Origin: UBA6163 sp041753075
GTDB taxonomy: Bacteria > Planctomycetota > Planctomycetia > Pirellulales > Pirellulaceae
Direction of reading: 5' to 3'
DNA: 64,000 nt
Assembly (NCBI GenBank): GCA_041753075.1
Contig: JBGSVE010000011.1
Location: 46,598 to 110,597, forward strand
A model generated the notes under the pieces. It had not been told where the DNA came from and did no database searches. It was given only the letters and a program-made list of their open reading frames with translations. This document shows, one piece after another, positions 31,857 to 41,760 of this stretch. The stretch's first letter is position 1. Each line of letters starts with the position of its first letter. The position numbers and the translations under genes were made by a program.

Positions 31857-34448
31857 ATGCTTCCACCGAACAACAGCTTAACGATGCCTTCTTGCACAGC
31901 ACTGACATCCAGTCGTTTGGTTCGCGTCAGTCTGGTCACGATTGCTTTCGTTGCGTGTTGCCAGCTGTCGCCAACAAATGTGACGCGCGCAGACGAAAAC
32001 GAAATCACTTCGGTCAAAGATGAGTACCGGCGTTCTGTGTTGCCCTTACTGACGCAGTACTGTTTCGCATGTCACGCCGAAGGTGCCGACGAAGGCAATT
32101 TTTCGCTAGCCGAATTTGCTTCGGTCGATGCACTAATGTCCGACACACAGAAATGGTGGGCGGTGTTAAGAAACGTTCGTTCCGACGTCATGCCTCCCGA
32201 TGGCGAAGACCAACCAACGGACGCCCAGAAGCGTTTGTTGACTCAGTGGATTACCGGGCGTGTGTTCGCGTCCAGTCGCGACGAGTCCGATCCAGGTCCC
32301 GGCACTCTACGACGGCTGAATCGACTTGAATACGGCAATACGATTCGCGACTTGATGGGTGTCGAGTTCGACACATCCGTCGAGTTCCCACCCGATGACA
32401 CGGGCAACGGCTTCGACAACAACGCCGACGCATTGTCGATCTCTCCGTTATTGACGGAGAAGTATGTCGAAGCCGCGCGCGAGATTGTGGATCTCGCGGT
32501 GCCGAAAGCATCTCAGGTTATCCCGTCTCGATTGCTCGAAGCCGATGCGTTTGAAATCAGCAACCATGCAAATTCAGAACGCATTTCATTCGAGGAGGAG
32601 GCGACTGCGATCGTGAAGTTTGAGGTTGCCCACGATGCGAACTACCAGGTGATTGTCCCGATCTTGATTAACGGCAGTTTTGATTTCAATCCCGCACGAG
32701 CACGCGTGCGCATACGCTTGGATGACGAAGTCCTACACGACTACGAATACGGATGGACGAGCGGAATCCAGGACGAGGTTTCGGTCGAACGCACATTGAG
32801 CCGTGGCGAACATTCACTGGGCTTTGAGTTGAATCCCGTCGCGCCGAAGGATGCCGGCGCGGGGGAATCGAAGGACGAGAAAACGTTTGTGAGACTGCAA
32901 ATCCAAGCGGTACAAATTCAAGGACCACAGGATCCGTCACAATGGAAAAAGCCCGATGGATATGAGCGATTTTTTCATTTGGATACACCTCCGCAGGACG
33001 TTGCGGAGCGTCGTCAATATGCCTGCGAAGTGCTGCGACGGTTTTGCCGGCGTGCTTTTCGTGGGCCCGTCGACGAAAACTATTTAAGTCGGCTGATGGA
33101 TGTCGCCGGGTTTTCTCCGTCAGAGGAAGACGCAGCGCCAGTCGAATCACAGGAGTCGACTTCGTTTGAGCAACGCATTGGGCGGGGAATCACGGCGGTG
33201 CTGGCCTCACCTCGCTTTCTGTTTCGCGTCGAGCAGCCGGATGTCGCGTCTGCCGAAATGTTTCCCGAGGTCGACGAGTTTTCGTTTGCCTCTCGACTGT
33301 CGTATTTTCTCTGGTCCACGATGCCGGACGAAGAATTGCTGCAATTGGCCGAGCGAGGCGAGCTGAAAAAGAATCTCGTCGGGCAAATTGAACGAATGTT
33401 GCGCGACGAACGTTCCGAACGGCTGATCGAGAATTTCGTCGGACAGTGGCTGCAGGTCCGCGATGTGGAAAGTGTTTCGATTGAACCACTGGCCGCGCTG
33501 GGCGTGAGCGAGGAGTACGAGCAACTAGTCGACTATCTTGAATCGACAGTCAGCGGGCGCAGCGCTCCGCCGGAAGACGCTTCGCAGGAACATCTTGATG
33601 CCTACCGGCGGTATCGCGAGATCCGAGAATGGAGGAACAAACTTGACGGGGACGTTCGCCGCGACATGGCCGAAGAGACCGAACGATTGGTCTCCTACGT
33701 GCTCCATGAAAATCGGTCGCTGGTTGAACTGGTTGATGCTGACTACGCTTTTTTGAACGAGCGGCTGGCCAAACACTACGGCGTGCCAGGAATCGAAGGC
33801 GACGAAATTCACAAAGTCAAACTGCCACCGGGCAGTCCGCTCGGTGGTGTGTTGACCCAAGGCACTTTCCTGGTGGTGACGTCCAATCCCACGCGGACAT
33901 CACCGGTCAAACGCGGCCTATTTATCCTCGACAATATCCTCGGGACTCCCTCGCCACCGGCCCCCGCCATGGTGCCCGAACTCGAAGCGTCGGCCGAGCA
34001 AAGTCACATCGAGAATCCGACCGTTCGCCAATTGATGGAGCTTCATCGAAGCGAAGCATTGTGCAGTTCATGCCATGCACGCTTCGATCCACTGGGACTG
34101 GCGTTTGAAAACTTTACGGCCATCGGTACTTGGCGTGACCAAGAATACGGGCAACCGGTCCAGCCAGCCGGTCGATTGATTTCGGGCGAATCGTTCGACA
34201 ATGTGACAGAACTGAAAAAGGTGCTGGCAGGCTCGCGACGCACCGATTTCTATCGCTGCTTGTCGGAGCGAATGTTATCTTATGCGATTGGTCGAAGCTT
34301 GGAATTAGGCGATGAAATCGCGTTAGAGCAAATCACCAACGAGCTGGAATCGAACCAGGGACGTGCTCAAAGTCTGATCACAGCAATAGTCAATTCACCA
34401 GCATTTCGGCGGATGCGACGACTTCCAGTTGAAGCCGATCGACCATGA
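31857..34448 (+). CDS. Planctomycete cytochrome protein with DUF1587/1595/1592/1588/1585
   Basis: A large exported protein (863 residues from the ATG at 31857; an ATG at 31884 gives a shorter signal). Order as read: signal peptide; planctomycete cytochrome C domain with CFACH (about residue 70); DUF1587 (TLRRLNRLEYGNTIRDLMG); a beta-rich carbohydrate-binding-like insert (about 235-365); DUF1595/DUF1592 (RLSYFLWSTMPDEELLQLA); DUF1588 with a second haem motif CSSCHARFDPLG; DUF1585 at the end (LSERMLSYAIGRSLE). Proteins of this type are co-encoded with DUF1552 proteins and are thought to act in periplasmic polysaccharide breakdown, though this is not proven. It overlaps the following DUF1552 gene by ATGA, which implies coupling. 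Confidence 0.92.
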   Translation: MLPPNNSLTMPSCTALTSSRLVRVSLVTIAFVACCQLSPTNVTRADENEITSVKDEYRRSVLPLLTQYCFACHAEGADEGNFSLAEFASVDALMSDTQKWWAVLRNVRSDVMPPDGEDQPTDAQKRLLTQWITGRVFASSRDESDPGPGTLRRLNRLEYGNTIRDLMGVEFDTSVEFPPDDTGNGFDNNADALSISPLLTEKYVEAAREIVDLAVPKASQVIPSRLLEADAFEISNHANSERISFEEEATAIVKFEVAHDANYQVIVPILINGSFDFNPARARVRIRLDDEVLHDYEYGWTSGIQDEVSVERTLSRGEHSLGFELNPVAPKDAGAGESKDEKTFVRLQIQAVQIQGPQDPSQWKKPDGYERFFHLDTPPQDVAERRQYACEVLRRFCRRAFRGPVDENYLSRLMDVAGFSPSEEDAAPVESQESTSFEQRIGRGITAVLASPRFLFRVEQPDVASAEMFPEVDEFSFASRLSYFLWSTMPDEELLQLAERGELKKNLVGQIERMLRDERSERLIENFVGQWLQVRDVESVSIEPLAALGVSEEYEQLVDYLESTVSGRSAPPEDASQEHLDAYRRYREIREWRNKLDGDVRRDMAEETERLVSYVLHENRSLVELVDADYAFLNERLAKHYGVPGIEGDEIHKVKLPPGSPLGGVLTQGTFLVVTSNPTRTSPVKRGLFILDNILGTPSPPAPAMVPELEASAEQSHIENPTVRQLMELHRSEALCSSCHARFDPLGLAFENFTAIGTWRDQEYGQPVQPAGRLISGESFDNVTELKKVLAGSRRTDFYRCLSERMLSYAIGRSLELGDEIALEQITNELESNQGRAQSLITAIVNSPAFRRMRRLPVEADRP

Positions 34449-35842
34449 AGCACAACCATTCACACACCAATACGAAGACTCTCATGAACCGACACATCAA
34501 TCATCCGCGCCGCAGGTTTTTAAAAGGCCTCGGTATTTCGATGGCGCTTCCCGCGTTGGATGTGTTCCAATCGAAGCCGGTTTCGGCCGCAAGCAATCAG
34601 CCAGGGTCTCCGATTCGAACGGCATTCATCTACGTGCCCAATGGCGCTCAACAAGACCACTGGTTTCCAACGGGAACCGGCAACGATTTTGAACTTAGTT
34701 CGACGATGAAGCCGCTGGAATCGTTGCAGAGTGAGATTCAAGTGATCACCGGGCTGGATCATCAGCACGCTGAATCGGGACCCGATGGTGGTGGCGATCA
34801 TGCTCGGGCCAACGCGACGTTCCTGACGGGCATGAGGGCCAGAAAAACATCGAGTTCCAATATCTTTGTTGGGCAATCGATTGACCAACTCATTGCCGAA
34901 AACGTCGGCCAGCAATCCAAGTTTGCATCATTGGAATTGACATGCGATGCGATTCGCAAAGCGGGAAAGTGTGACTCTGGCTACTCCTGCGCCTATCAGT
35001 ACAACCTTTCCTGGCGGACAGCCGTTACGCCAATGACACCCGAACCGAATCCGCGAAACGTTTTTGAGCGGCTGTTCGGTGACCAGGATCCGCATCGACA
35101 GCGGCAGCAACAGATCCGACGTAACGAACAGAGATCGATCCTCGATTTCGTGCTCGAAGATGCAAGTCAATTACGCATGCAGTTGGGGGCAAACGATCAC
35201 CGGAAGCTTGATGAATACATGGGCGGGATTCGCGAAATCGAGCAGCGCATCGAACGCATGGAAACCTTTCCGACTGGCAAGCTGAGGGATTTCAGCGTCG
35301 CGGATGATTCGGTTCCCGATGGAATTCCACAGGACCATACCGAACACATCGATGTAATGTTTGAACTACTCGCTCTGGCGCTACAGACCGATACGACGCG
35401 AGTTGCCACGTTGCTGTTGGGACACGATGGATCCAATCGCAGCTTCCCGCAACTTGGATTTGCGGAGGGGCATCACAACCTGACACACCGCCAGGATAAA
35501 CAAGATGCCTGCGAAAAAGTTGCGAAGATCGATGTCTACTATATGAATCGGTTTGCAAAATTTCTTAGCAGACTGCGCGAAATCCAGGACTCCGGTGACG
35601 CGACTTTGTTAGACAGCAGCATGATTGTTTATGGCAGTGGGATTTCCAATGCGAACCGACACACGCATGACAATTTGCCGTTGATTTTGGCGGGTGGCGG
35701 GGGCGGCAGCTTGAACCGCGGTCGGTTGGTCGACGCGGGGTCTCAGCCGATGTCAAACCTATTTCTTTCGATCGCCGATCGAATGGGAGTGAAGAACATT
35801 GAGCGATTCGGAGATTCCACCGGACGGTTCGCGGATGTTTAG
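34445..35842 (+). CDS. DUF1552 protein, Tat-exported
   Basis: A 465-residue DUF1552 protein, the regular partner of DUF1592-type proteins. A Tat signal HPRRRFLKGLGISMALPAL lies near the N-terminus. The ATG at 34445 overlaps the upstream stop as ATGA; an ATG at 34484 (MNRHINHPRRR) is an alternative giving the more usual short n-region. Family phrases include FIYVPNGAQQDHWFP, GDHARANATFLTG, VGQSIDQLIAENVG, HRKLDEYMGGIREIEQRIE and LPLILAGGGGG. It shares a distant sulfatase/alkaline-phosphatase-like character with DUF1501 proteins. A periplasmic role with the DUF1592 protein is inferred only from the conserved pairing. Confidence 0.93.
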   Translation: MKHNHSHTNTKTLMNRHINHPRRRFLKGLGISMALPALDVFQSKPVSAASNQPGSPIRTAFIYVPNGAQQDHWFPTGTGNDFELSSTMKPLESLQSEIQVITGLDHQHAESGPDGGGDHARANATFLTGMRARKTSSSNIFVGQSIDQLIAENVGQQSKFASLELTCDAIRKAGKCDSGYSCAYQYNLSWRTAVTPMTPEPNPRNVFERLFGDQDPHRQRQQQIRRNEQRSILDFVLEDASQLRMQLGANDHRKLDEYMGGIREIEQRIERMETFPTGKLRDFSVADDSVPDGIPQDHTEHIDVMFELLALALQTDTTRVATLLLGHDGSNRSFPQLGFAEGHHNLTHRQDKQDACEKVAKIDVYYMNRFAKFLSRLREIQDSGDATLLDSSMIVYGSGISNANRHTHDNLPLILAGGGGGSLNRGRLVDAGSQPMSNLFLSIADRMGVKNIERFGDSTGRFADV

Positions 35843-35905
35843 CGACCAGCATGCGTACGATAACGACTCGACTTTCAATTATCTACCAATGCATCGCTTC
35901 GCAAC

Positions 35906-36767
35906 ATGAACAAGGCTTTCAGTCTACAACAAGATCTTCGCGACATGCTATTTTTCGCCACTCTGGCCGGTGCCTTGGTCGTTAACACTTTCGCGAATGA
36001 GACATACACGGAGAATGCGGGGACTGAAGGCAACGGCGACCACGTCGTCGGGCCTGAGTATTCACTCGCACCAGAACTGTCGGATCTTGGCAATCCCAAG
36101 GGCAAGCAATTCGAGTTTTCGATGCTCTGGACAACTTGACGATCTCGAAAAATCCCCAGCGAATGCTCCCAGCGTTCATCGTCATCGCTGTTGAAAACGG
36201 TAGGGATGATGGCAAAGGCAGCGAGCGAGGACTCGAGTATGACACCATGTCTGATCGTTTTGCACGATTCATCAACGATGAAGTCCTACAAGCCGTGCTG
36301 AACGATCCGCAAATCAAAGCCGCCTATCCACATATAGCATTTACCGACAACCCATGGGGTAAAGCCGTGATGGGATGCAGTTCCGGTGGTGCCTTAGCAT
36401 TGACAATGGGGTGGTTTCGCCGCTTGATCACGTTTTCGTCGACCAGCAGGATGATGACGTCGCCGAAGAAGTAAAGTACCCACTGGGGGCTTGGGAATAT
36501 CATTCAAACATGTAGTTGATCGAAACTAGCGACAAGAAACCGCTCCGCATCTTCACTCACGTTTCCGAATTCGATAACGGTGCCCAACAGCCAGAGTCGT
36601 CTTATCACAATTTTTTAATGGCCAACAAGTGAATGACGGCGGTACTCAACGCAAAGGGCTACGACTATCGCTTCGTTTACAACTTAGGGACCAAGCACTG
36701 CGACGTCTTCCAGCATACACTTGCGGATTCACTCCTATGGGTGTGGCGCGGCTACAACGGCGATTAA
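35906..36767 (+). pseudogene. Esterase D/enterochelin-esterase-like alpha/beta hydrolase, decayed
   Basis: Pieces of one alpha/beta hydrolase lie in order across different frames. The N-terminus with signal peptide (35906-36139) is followed by a deletion and frame change near 36120. Then ISKNPQRMLPAFIVIAVENG leads to the nucleophile elbow GCSSGG. A second frame change near 36410 follows, then FVDQQDDDVAEEVKYP, ending KGYDYRFVYNLGTKHCDVFQ with the likely catalytic His. Two nonsense codons interrupt the last frame (TAG 36513-36515, TGA 36630-36632). A TAA at 36765-36767 closes it. At least two frameshifts, a deletion and two stops make it inactive. The intact form would be a secreted esterase, possibly acting on acylated polysaccharides. 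Confidence 0.82.
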
Positions 36768-36971
36768 AGGGCTTTGAAGTCGATTTCATCAAATCAAACC
36801 GACTTCAGAAAAGGATCGTATCGCGGGCTTCAATCTCCGCTGAAAAGTCTCTGTTGGGGAATTCAGTAATCGCCTCTGCCGCGGCGGAAAACGCCAAGGC
36901 GATCGCGATTTGTCTCCAGCGAATAGAAACAGGGAACTGCTCAGTGGGTCTTGACGGTGAAAAGGAAAGAC

Positions 36972-37773
36972 TTACTTCACGTCGATGACGATCCGCCGAT
37001 TATCCGCCAAGGAGACTAGAGTGTTGTCATCCCAAACTTCTAAGATCAGGTGCAGTTCTTTGCCTTGGGCATCAATGGGAACATCGAATTCGATGCGAGT
37101 CTGCGCATTGCCTTTGAGTTCTATACGTTTTCTATAGGGATTTCTTCCCGCTTCGGGATAAATCCACCAGCGGTATTGGAAGGTGTCGCGGTCCGGGTCG
37201 CTGGAACCACTTGCATCGACCGTCAGCTTTTCTTCTGGTTGTGCAACAACCTTGACGATGGCATCGGATGAATCACCATCCAAGGCAACAACAGGATGAT
37301 GATTGGCATTGGCATAAGGTTGCACACACCAATCCATACGGGCCTTGAAATCATCCCAAATGGCAACGCGCCAATGCCAGATCGGAGAGCACTGGTCGTC
37401 GTAACTTTTGCCGTCCTGCGGATCGATCCAGTGATCCGTCACGCCTGAGAAGTCCGTATAGGCGGCAAACGGCTTGGAATTCGATTCCTGCGATCGGACA
37501 TCAGGATACGGTGACGGAAACATTGAGAACTTTCTTACTCGTATATCGACCACTCCAACCGCCCCACGATGGTTCGCTAGGGTCGGTGAGCCCTTGTGAA
37601 ACCAACCGCAACCACGGGATCGTGCCTCCACCTTCGATGAAGTGGATGCGTTTGCCCATATCGGCGAGCACGATCAGGCGCGGCTTGCTGGATGTCTGAT
37701 CGGCGAATGAAATCGTGCATTTAGAAACGCAGCAAAACAATGCGACGATTTCGATTGTGGTTTTGCGCTTCAT
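36972..37773 (-). pseudogene. DUF1593 (nucleoside-hydrolase-like) protein, internally deleted and frameshifted
   Basis: The start at 37773 gives a signal peptide and the family opening PRLIVLADMG. The sequence then jumps directly to GGGTIPWLRLVSQGLTDP and PSWGGWSGRYTSKKV. Most of the hydrolase domain, including the Asp-rich metal site, is therefore deleted. Near 37520 the frame shifts, and the remainder continues in another frame as AAYTDFSGVTDHWIDP, WRVAIWDDFKARMDWCV and VDASGSSDPDRDTFQYRWWI, the C-terminal Sde182-like domain. It cannot encode a working enzyme. It lies directly downstream of the DUF1501 gene on the same strand. Confidence 0.8.
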
Positions 37774-37795
37774 TCTGTTTTAGCTTTGCTCGCTT

Positions 37796-39193
37796 TCAAG
37801 CGATTATGTCATGAACGATGTTGCCATAGACATCGGTCAATCGGAAGTCACGACCGGCGTGGCGATAGGTGAGTTTTTCGTGGTCCAAGCCCAACATGTA
37901 GAGCAGCGTGGCGTGCAAGTCATGCATGTGTACTGGGTTTTCAATCGGTGCGTAACCAAAGTCATCGGTCGCGCCATACGTTAAGCCCGGTTTGCAGCCT
38001 CCGCCAGCCATCCATACCGTGAACGCCTTGGGATGGTGATTGCGTCCGTCGCCGTTTTGAACCATTGGCGTTCGACCAAACTCGGCTCCCCATAATACCA
38101 ACGTGTCGTCGAGCAAACCACGTCGCTGCAAGTCTTCCAGCAACCCTGCGATGGGTCGATCCACTTTCGGTGCCTCGGCGATGCTACCCTCTTTCACCTG
38201 CTTATGATGATCCCAGGTGTAGTTGGTCGATACCTGAATGTATCGCACACCGCTCTCGGCAAACTTACGCGCAAGCAAACATTGTCGCCCAAAATTGTCA
38301 GTGGGCTCTTTATCGATTCCATACATATCCAAGGTCTCTTTTGTTTCGGTGCCCAAATCCATGACTGTCGGTATCGTGGACTGCATTCGAAACGCTAACT
38401 CGTAATTCGCAATCAGTCCCTCGATGCGTGGGTCGTCGACGACTTCACGCAGATGACTCGCATTGATCGATTGGATGAGATCCAGTTGTTCGCGCTGCGA
38501 CTGCAAACTCATTTCGGGATTGATTACGTTGGATATCTTGGCATTGGCGATCGGTATCTCGGCCGAGCCGATCGCGGTCCCTTGATGCTTGGCGGGCAAG
38601 AAGGAATTGCCATAGTTTTGTGCGCCGCCGTGCCCGCGAGGTGGCGAGATCGTAATAAACGACGGCAGGTTTTCGTTCTCGCTTCTTAACCCATAACTGA
38701 CCCAAGCCCCAATGCTTGGCCGAACGAGGTTTGCTTGGCCGGTATGCAGTCGGAGCAGTGCTTCACCATGTGCGTTTCCCTCGGTGTGCATCGAACGAAT
38801 GACGCACATCTTGTCGGCATGGCGAGCGATCTCGGGAAAGAGTTCGTTCATCCAGATCCCGCTCTGGCCGTATTGCTTAAACTGGAAGGGCGAACCGATT
38901 AGCGTTCCCAGGTCCTTGTCTTCGCCTCCCACCGAAGTGCCGTGGAGTGGTTTGCCAGATCGTTCGTTGAGCAAGGGCTTGGGGTCGAAAAAGTCGATAT
39001 GGCTGGGACCACCCCACATGAATAGAAAAATGACGCGTTTGGCTCGCATCGGAATCGACGCTACCGGTTGCGATATAGCTTGAGCTTGAGCTTGCCCAGC
39101 CATGGCAGCCAGAGCGACTTGTCCGAACCCGCACGCGCTCGCGCGAAGCAGATTACGCCGCGTCGTCGCGTGGGTGAATTGGTGACATCGCAT
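37796..39193 (-). CDS. DUF1501 protein, Tat-exported (sulfatase-like fold)
   Basis: A 465-residue DUF1501 protein. The Tat-type signal TTRRNLLRASACGFGQVALA is followed by AQAQA. Family phrases are KRVIFLFMWGGPSHIDFFDP, GKPLHGTSVGGEDKDLG, LVLWGAEFGRTPMVQNGDGR, NHHPKAFTVWMAGGGCKPG and HMHDLHATLLYMLGLDHEKL. These retain the Asp/His metal-site pattern of the alkaline-phosphatase/sulfatase superfamily. The regular partner, a PSD1 protein, lies 23 nt upstream on the same strand, so the two form an operon. A role in sulfated or other complex glycan breakdown is inferred from family context only. Confidence 0.94.
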   Translation of the reverse strand: MRCHQFTHATTRRNLLRASACGFGQVALAAMAGQAQAQAISQPVASIPMRAKRVIFLFMWGGPSHIDFFDPKPLLNERSGKPLHGTSVGGEDKDLGTLIGSPFQFKQYGQSGIWMNELFPEIARHADKMCVIRSMHTEGNAHGEALLRLHTGQANLVRPSIGAWVSYGLRSENENLPSFITISPPRGHGGAQNYGNSFLPAKHQGTAIGSAEIPIANAKISNVINPEMSLQSQREQLDLIQSINASHLREVVDDPRIEGLIANYELAFRMQSTIPTVMDLGTETKETLDMYGIDKEPTDNFGRQCLLARKFAESGVRYIQVSTNYTWDHHKQVKEGSIAEAPKVDRPIAGLLEDLQRRGLLDDTLVLWGAEFGRTPMVQNGDGRNHHPKAFTVWMAGGGCKPGLTYGATDDFGYAPIENPVHMHDLHATLLYMLGLDHEKLTYRHAGRDFRLTDVYGNIVHDIIA

Positions 39194-39216
39194 TTTTTAA
39201 AGGCTCCTTCTCAGTT

Positions 39217-41760
39217 TCATTGAACAAATTGAAATCGGCTAGAAGCGAACAAGGCTTGGCAGGCCAGCGACCAGGCTTGTAGGCGATTGATCTTGTCGCC
39301 ATTTTCATTCTTGACGGAGGATGCAATTTGCGTTTTAAGAAATGCAATGACAGCGCCGCGATCTTCATTTGTCGCTGGTGACTGGAGAATCAACTCGAAC
39401 ATGCGCTCGACTCTTGTTTGGTCACTGTCGTGCGGCTCGGCTAACAATCGCTGAGCGGTTTGTTTCGAAGCGGTGATGACCGAAATGTCGTTCATCATAA
39501 ACAGCCCTTGTGTGGCGACCATGGTATCGCCACGCATGCCAGTCGTCGCTTGTGGATTGGCGAAGTCAAACACTTCAAACAATTCAGGTAAATCGTTGCG
39601 GATCACCGGCAGGTAGACGCTGCGGCAAGGGAAGTCGGTCCGCCGGCGATTCTTGTTGGCCCCGACTGCCGTGGCTTGATCGCCCAAATATGACACCGTC
39701 GAATCCATCGGCGATAGATCGAGCACTGCGGCAGCCAACAGCATACTGTCACGCAGCGTCTCGGGGTCCAGCCGACCTCGACGTGCTCGCCAGTGAAGTC
39801 GATTATCAGGATCGATCGCATGTCCAGCTTCGTCATGTTCGCTGCTCATCGCAAACGTATGACTGAGCACAATTCGGCGGATCAAAGACTTCGACGACCA
39901 ACCGGAATCGATCAACTCACGCGCCAGAAAATCAAGCAACTCGGGGTGACTGGGGACTTCTCCACGACGACCAAAATTATCCATCGTACGAACCAGCCCG
40001 CTGCCAATCAAATGGTGCCATATACGATTGGCCATCACTCTTGCCGCCAAATGTCCAGCCCCGTTTTCTTCCCGCGTTAACCAGTGGGCAAGTTCCAGTC
40101 GTCCGCTCACGTGATCGGGTATCGGATAAGGATCACTGGTCATGACTTGCAAGAACCCACGTCGAACTGGCTCGCCCTTACGATCCGCTTGCCCAGCGAG
40201 TCGAACCGCTTCATCACCGATCTCGTCAGACTCACTGGGGATCATTGCCCTGGCAGGAATCGCGGGCGGACTGGCTAGGCGAGCCTTGAGTCGATCAAGT
40301 AGCTGTTGTTGCCCCTGGATACGGTCGGCAAGCTCGGCACAATGTTCTCGGGCAACTTCGGATACCGCGTCTGGATGTTTCTGGGCAAGCTCCGCAAACG
40401 CTAAGTCGTTGCCATCGTCGAGCAGCTTAATAGACGATTCAACTTGCGTCTTCTGGTCGTCGAGTTGCTTCTTATCTCGCCAAAACGACTCGTATTCTTT
40501 GTCAAGTTGATCGCCACGGTCACCTAGCCCGACCAACTGTTCCATGACGCGTTCTTGGTTTAGCATATACCGCTTTTCCATGACCTGAGTCGACGTCAAT
40601 ATACCGGCCATCGCGTAGTAGTCCGCTGTGGGAATCGGATCGAATTTATGATCGTGGCAGCGAGCACAGCCGATCGTTTGACCGAGCACTGCTTTACCGA
40701 TCGTATCGAGCTGCTCATCGGCAACGTCCATTCGCTGAACGTCCTTGTCGGTATCCAATAGTATCTTGGGTCCAAGCAGCAGAAAGCCGGCTGAGACGCG
40801 TTGCTGATCCCGTTGGTCGGTTGAATCGTGGGGCAGCAAGTCACCAGCGATTTGCTCGACCAAAAAGCGATCATAGGGCATGTCTTCGTTGGTAGTGTCA
40901 ATCACTCGGTTTCGATACCGCCATGCCTCACGGAACAGAAAATTTTCATCGAGACCGTTGGAATCAGCATATCGCGCCAAGTCATGCCAGTGCCGTCCCC
41001 ATCGCTCACCGAATTGAGGAGAACTCAACAAGCGATCAACCAGCGACTCGAAAGCTTCGCGGCGATCATCCGCTAAGAACTCCGTCATCTGCTCAGGAGT
41101 CGGCGGCATACCAATCAACTGGACGTATACGCGTCGCGCTAGCGTCCGTCGATCCGCGTCAGCGGCTGGCGTTAGCTTATGCACTTCGAGTTTGGACAAG
41201 ACGAACGTGTCGATGACGCCGCGCGGCCACGCTTGGTCCGTTACCGTCGGCACAGCGACTTTGGTGAGCGGACGGTAAGCCCAGTGGTCTCGACCCGCGA
41301 TGGGGTCCGAGGCATCGACCGTTTGCGGTGAGTCAACCGCAGCAGCATCGCGAGGATCAGGTGCTCCCATTTGCACCCAGCGTTCAAGTTTTGCGATGGC
41401 GTCGCTTGACAATCGACGATCCGGTGGCATTTGCAATTCGGGATCGTCGTAGCGAACGGATCGGATTAACAAGCTAGCCTCCACATCGCCGGGCACGATC
41501 GCAGGCCCATGCTCGCCTCCCTCCGCCCAGCCACTGCGACTATCCAGTGTCAAATCGCCTTCAATGTTCTTGGCACGACTGGAATGACACGAATAGCAAC
41601 GCGAAACCAAAAGAGGGCGAATGTGCTGTTCGAAAAAAGCAAGTTGTGCTTCCTTACCAGCCTCGTCACCGCGTGCGATTGGGCTCGCAGACATCCATCC
41701 GACTGCGGTAATCAACGCTAAATAATGCAAGGTGCGTTTTCGATGATCGTTCGCATTCAT
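39217..41760 (-). CDS. PSD1-type planctomycete cytochrome protein (DUF1549/DUF1553)
   Basis: An 847-residue exported protein; the ATG at 41760 (MNANDHRKRTLHYLALITAV) gives the cleanest signal peptide. A planctomycete cytochrome C domain with the haem motif CYSCH lies near residue 62. DUF1549 follows (WPRGVIDTFVLSKLEVHKL, RWGRHWHDLARYADSNG, CARCHDHKFDPIPTADYYA, where CARCH is a second CxxCH). A charged coiled-coil-like segment lies around residues 400-500. DUF1553 ends the protein (SGRLELAHWLTREENGAGHL, MANRIWHHLIGSGLV, SVYLPVIRNDLPELFEVFDF). It forms the standard pair with the downstream DUF1501 gene. Electron transfer linked to periplasmic glycan degradation is proposed for the family but not shown. 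Confidence 0.94.
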   Translation of the reverse strand: MNANDHRKRTLHYLALITAVGWMSASPIARGDEAGKEAQLAFFEQHIRPLLVSRCYSCHSSRAKNIEGDLTLDSRSGWAEGGEHGPAIVPGDVEASLLIRSVRYDDPELQMPPDRRLSSDAIAKLERWVQMGAPDPRDAAAVDSPQTVDASDPIAGRDHWAYRPLTKVAVPTVTDQAWPRGVIDTFVLSKLEVHKLTPAADADRRTLARRVYVQLIGMPPTPEQMTEFLADDRREAFESLVDRLLSSPQFGERWGRHWHDLARYADSNGLDENFLFREAWRYRNRVIDTTNEDMPYDRFLVEQIAGDLLPHDSTDQRDQQRVSAGFLLLGPKILLDTDKDVQRMDVADEQLDTIGKAVLGQTIGCARCHDHKFDPIPTADYYAMAGILTSTQVMEKRYMLNQERVMEQLVGLGDRGDQLDKEYESFWRDKKQLDDQKTQVESSIKLLDDGNDLAFAELAQKHPDAVSEVAREHCAELADRIQGQQQLLDRLKARLASPPAIPARAMIPSESDEIGDEAVRLAGQADRKGEPVRRGFLQVMTSDPYPIPDHVSGRLELAHWLTREENGAGHLAARVMANRIWHHLIGSGLVRTMDNFGRRGEVPSHPELLDFLARELIDSGWSSKSLIRRIVLSHTFAMSSEHDEAGHAIDPDNRLHWRARRGRLDPETLRDSMLLAAAVLDLSPMDSTVSYLGDQATAVGANKNRRRTDFPCRSVYLPVIRNDLPELFEVFDFANPQATTGMRGDTMVATQGLFMMNDISVITASKQTAQRLLAEPHDSDQTRVERMFELILQSPATNEDRGAVIAFLKTQIASSVKNENGDKINRLQAWSLACQALFASSRFQFVQ

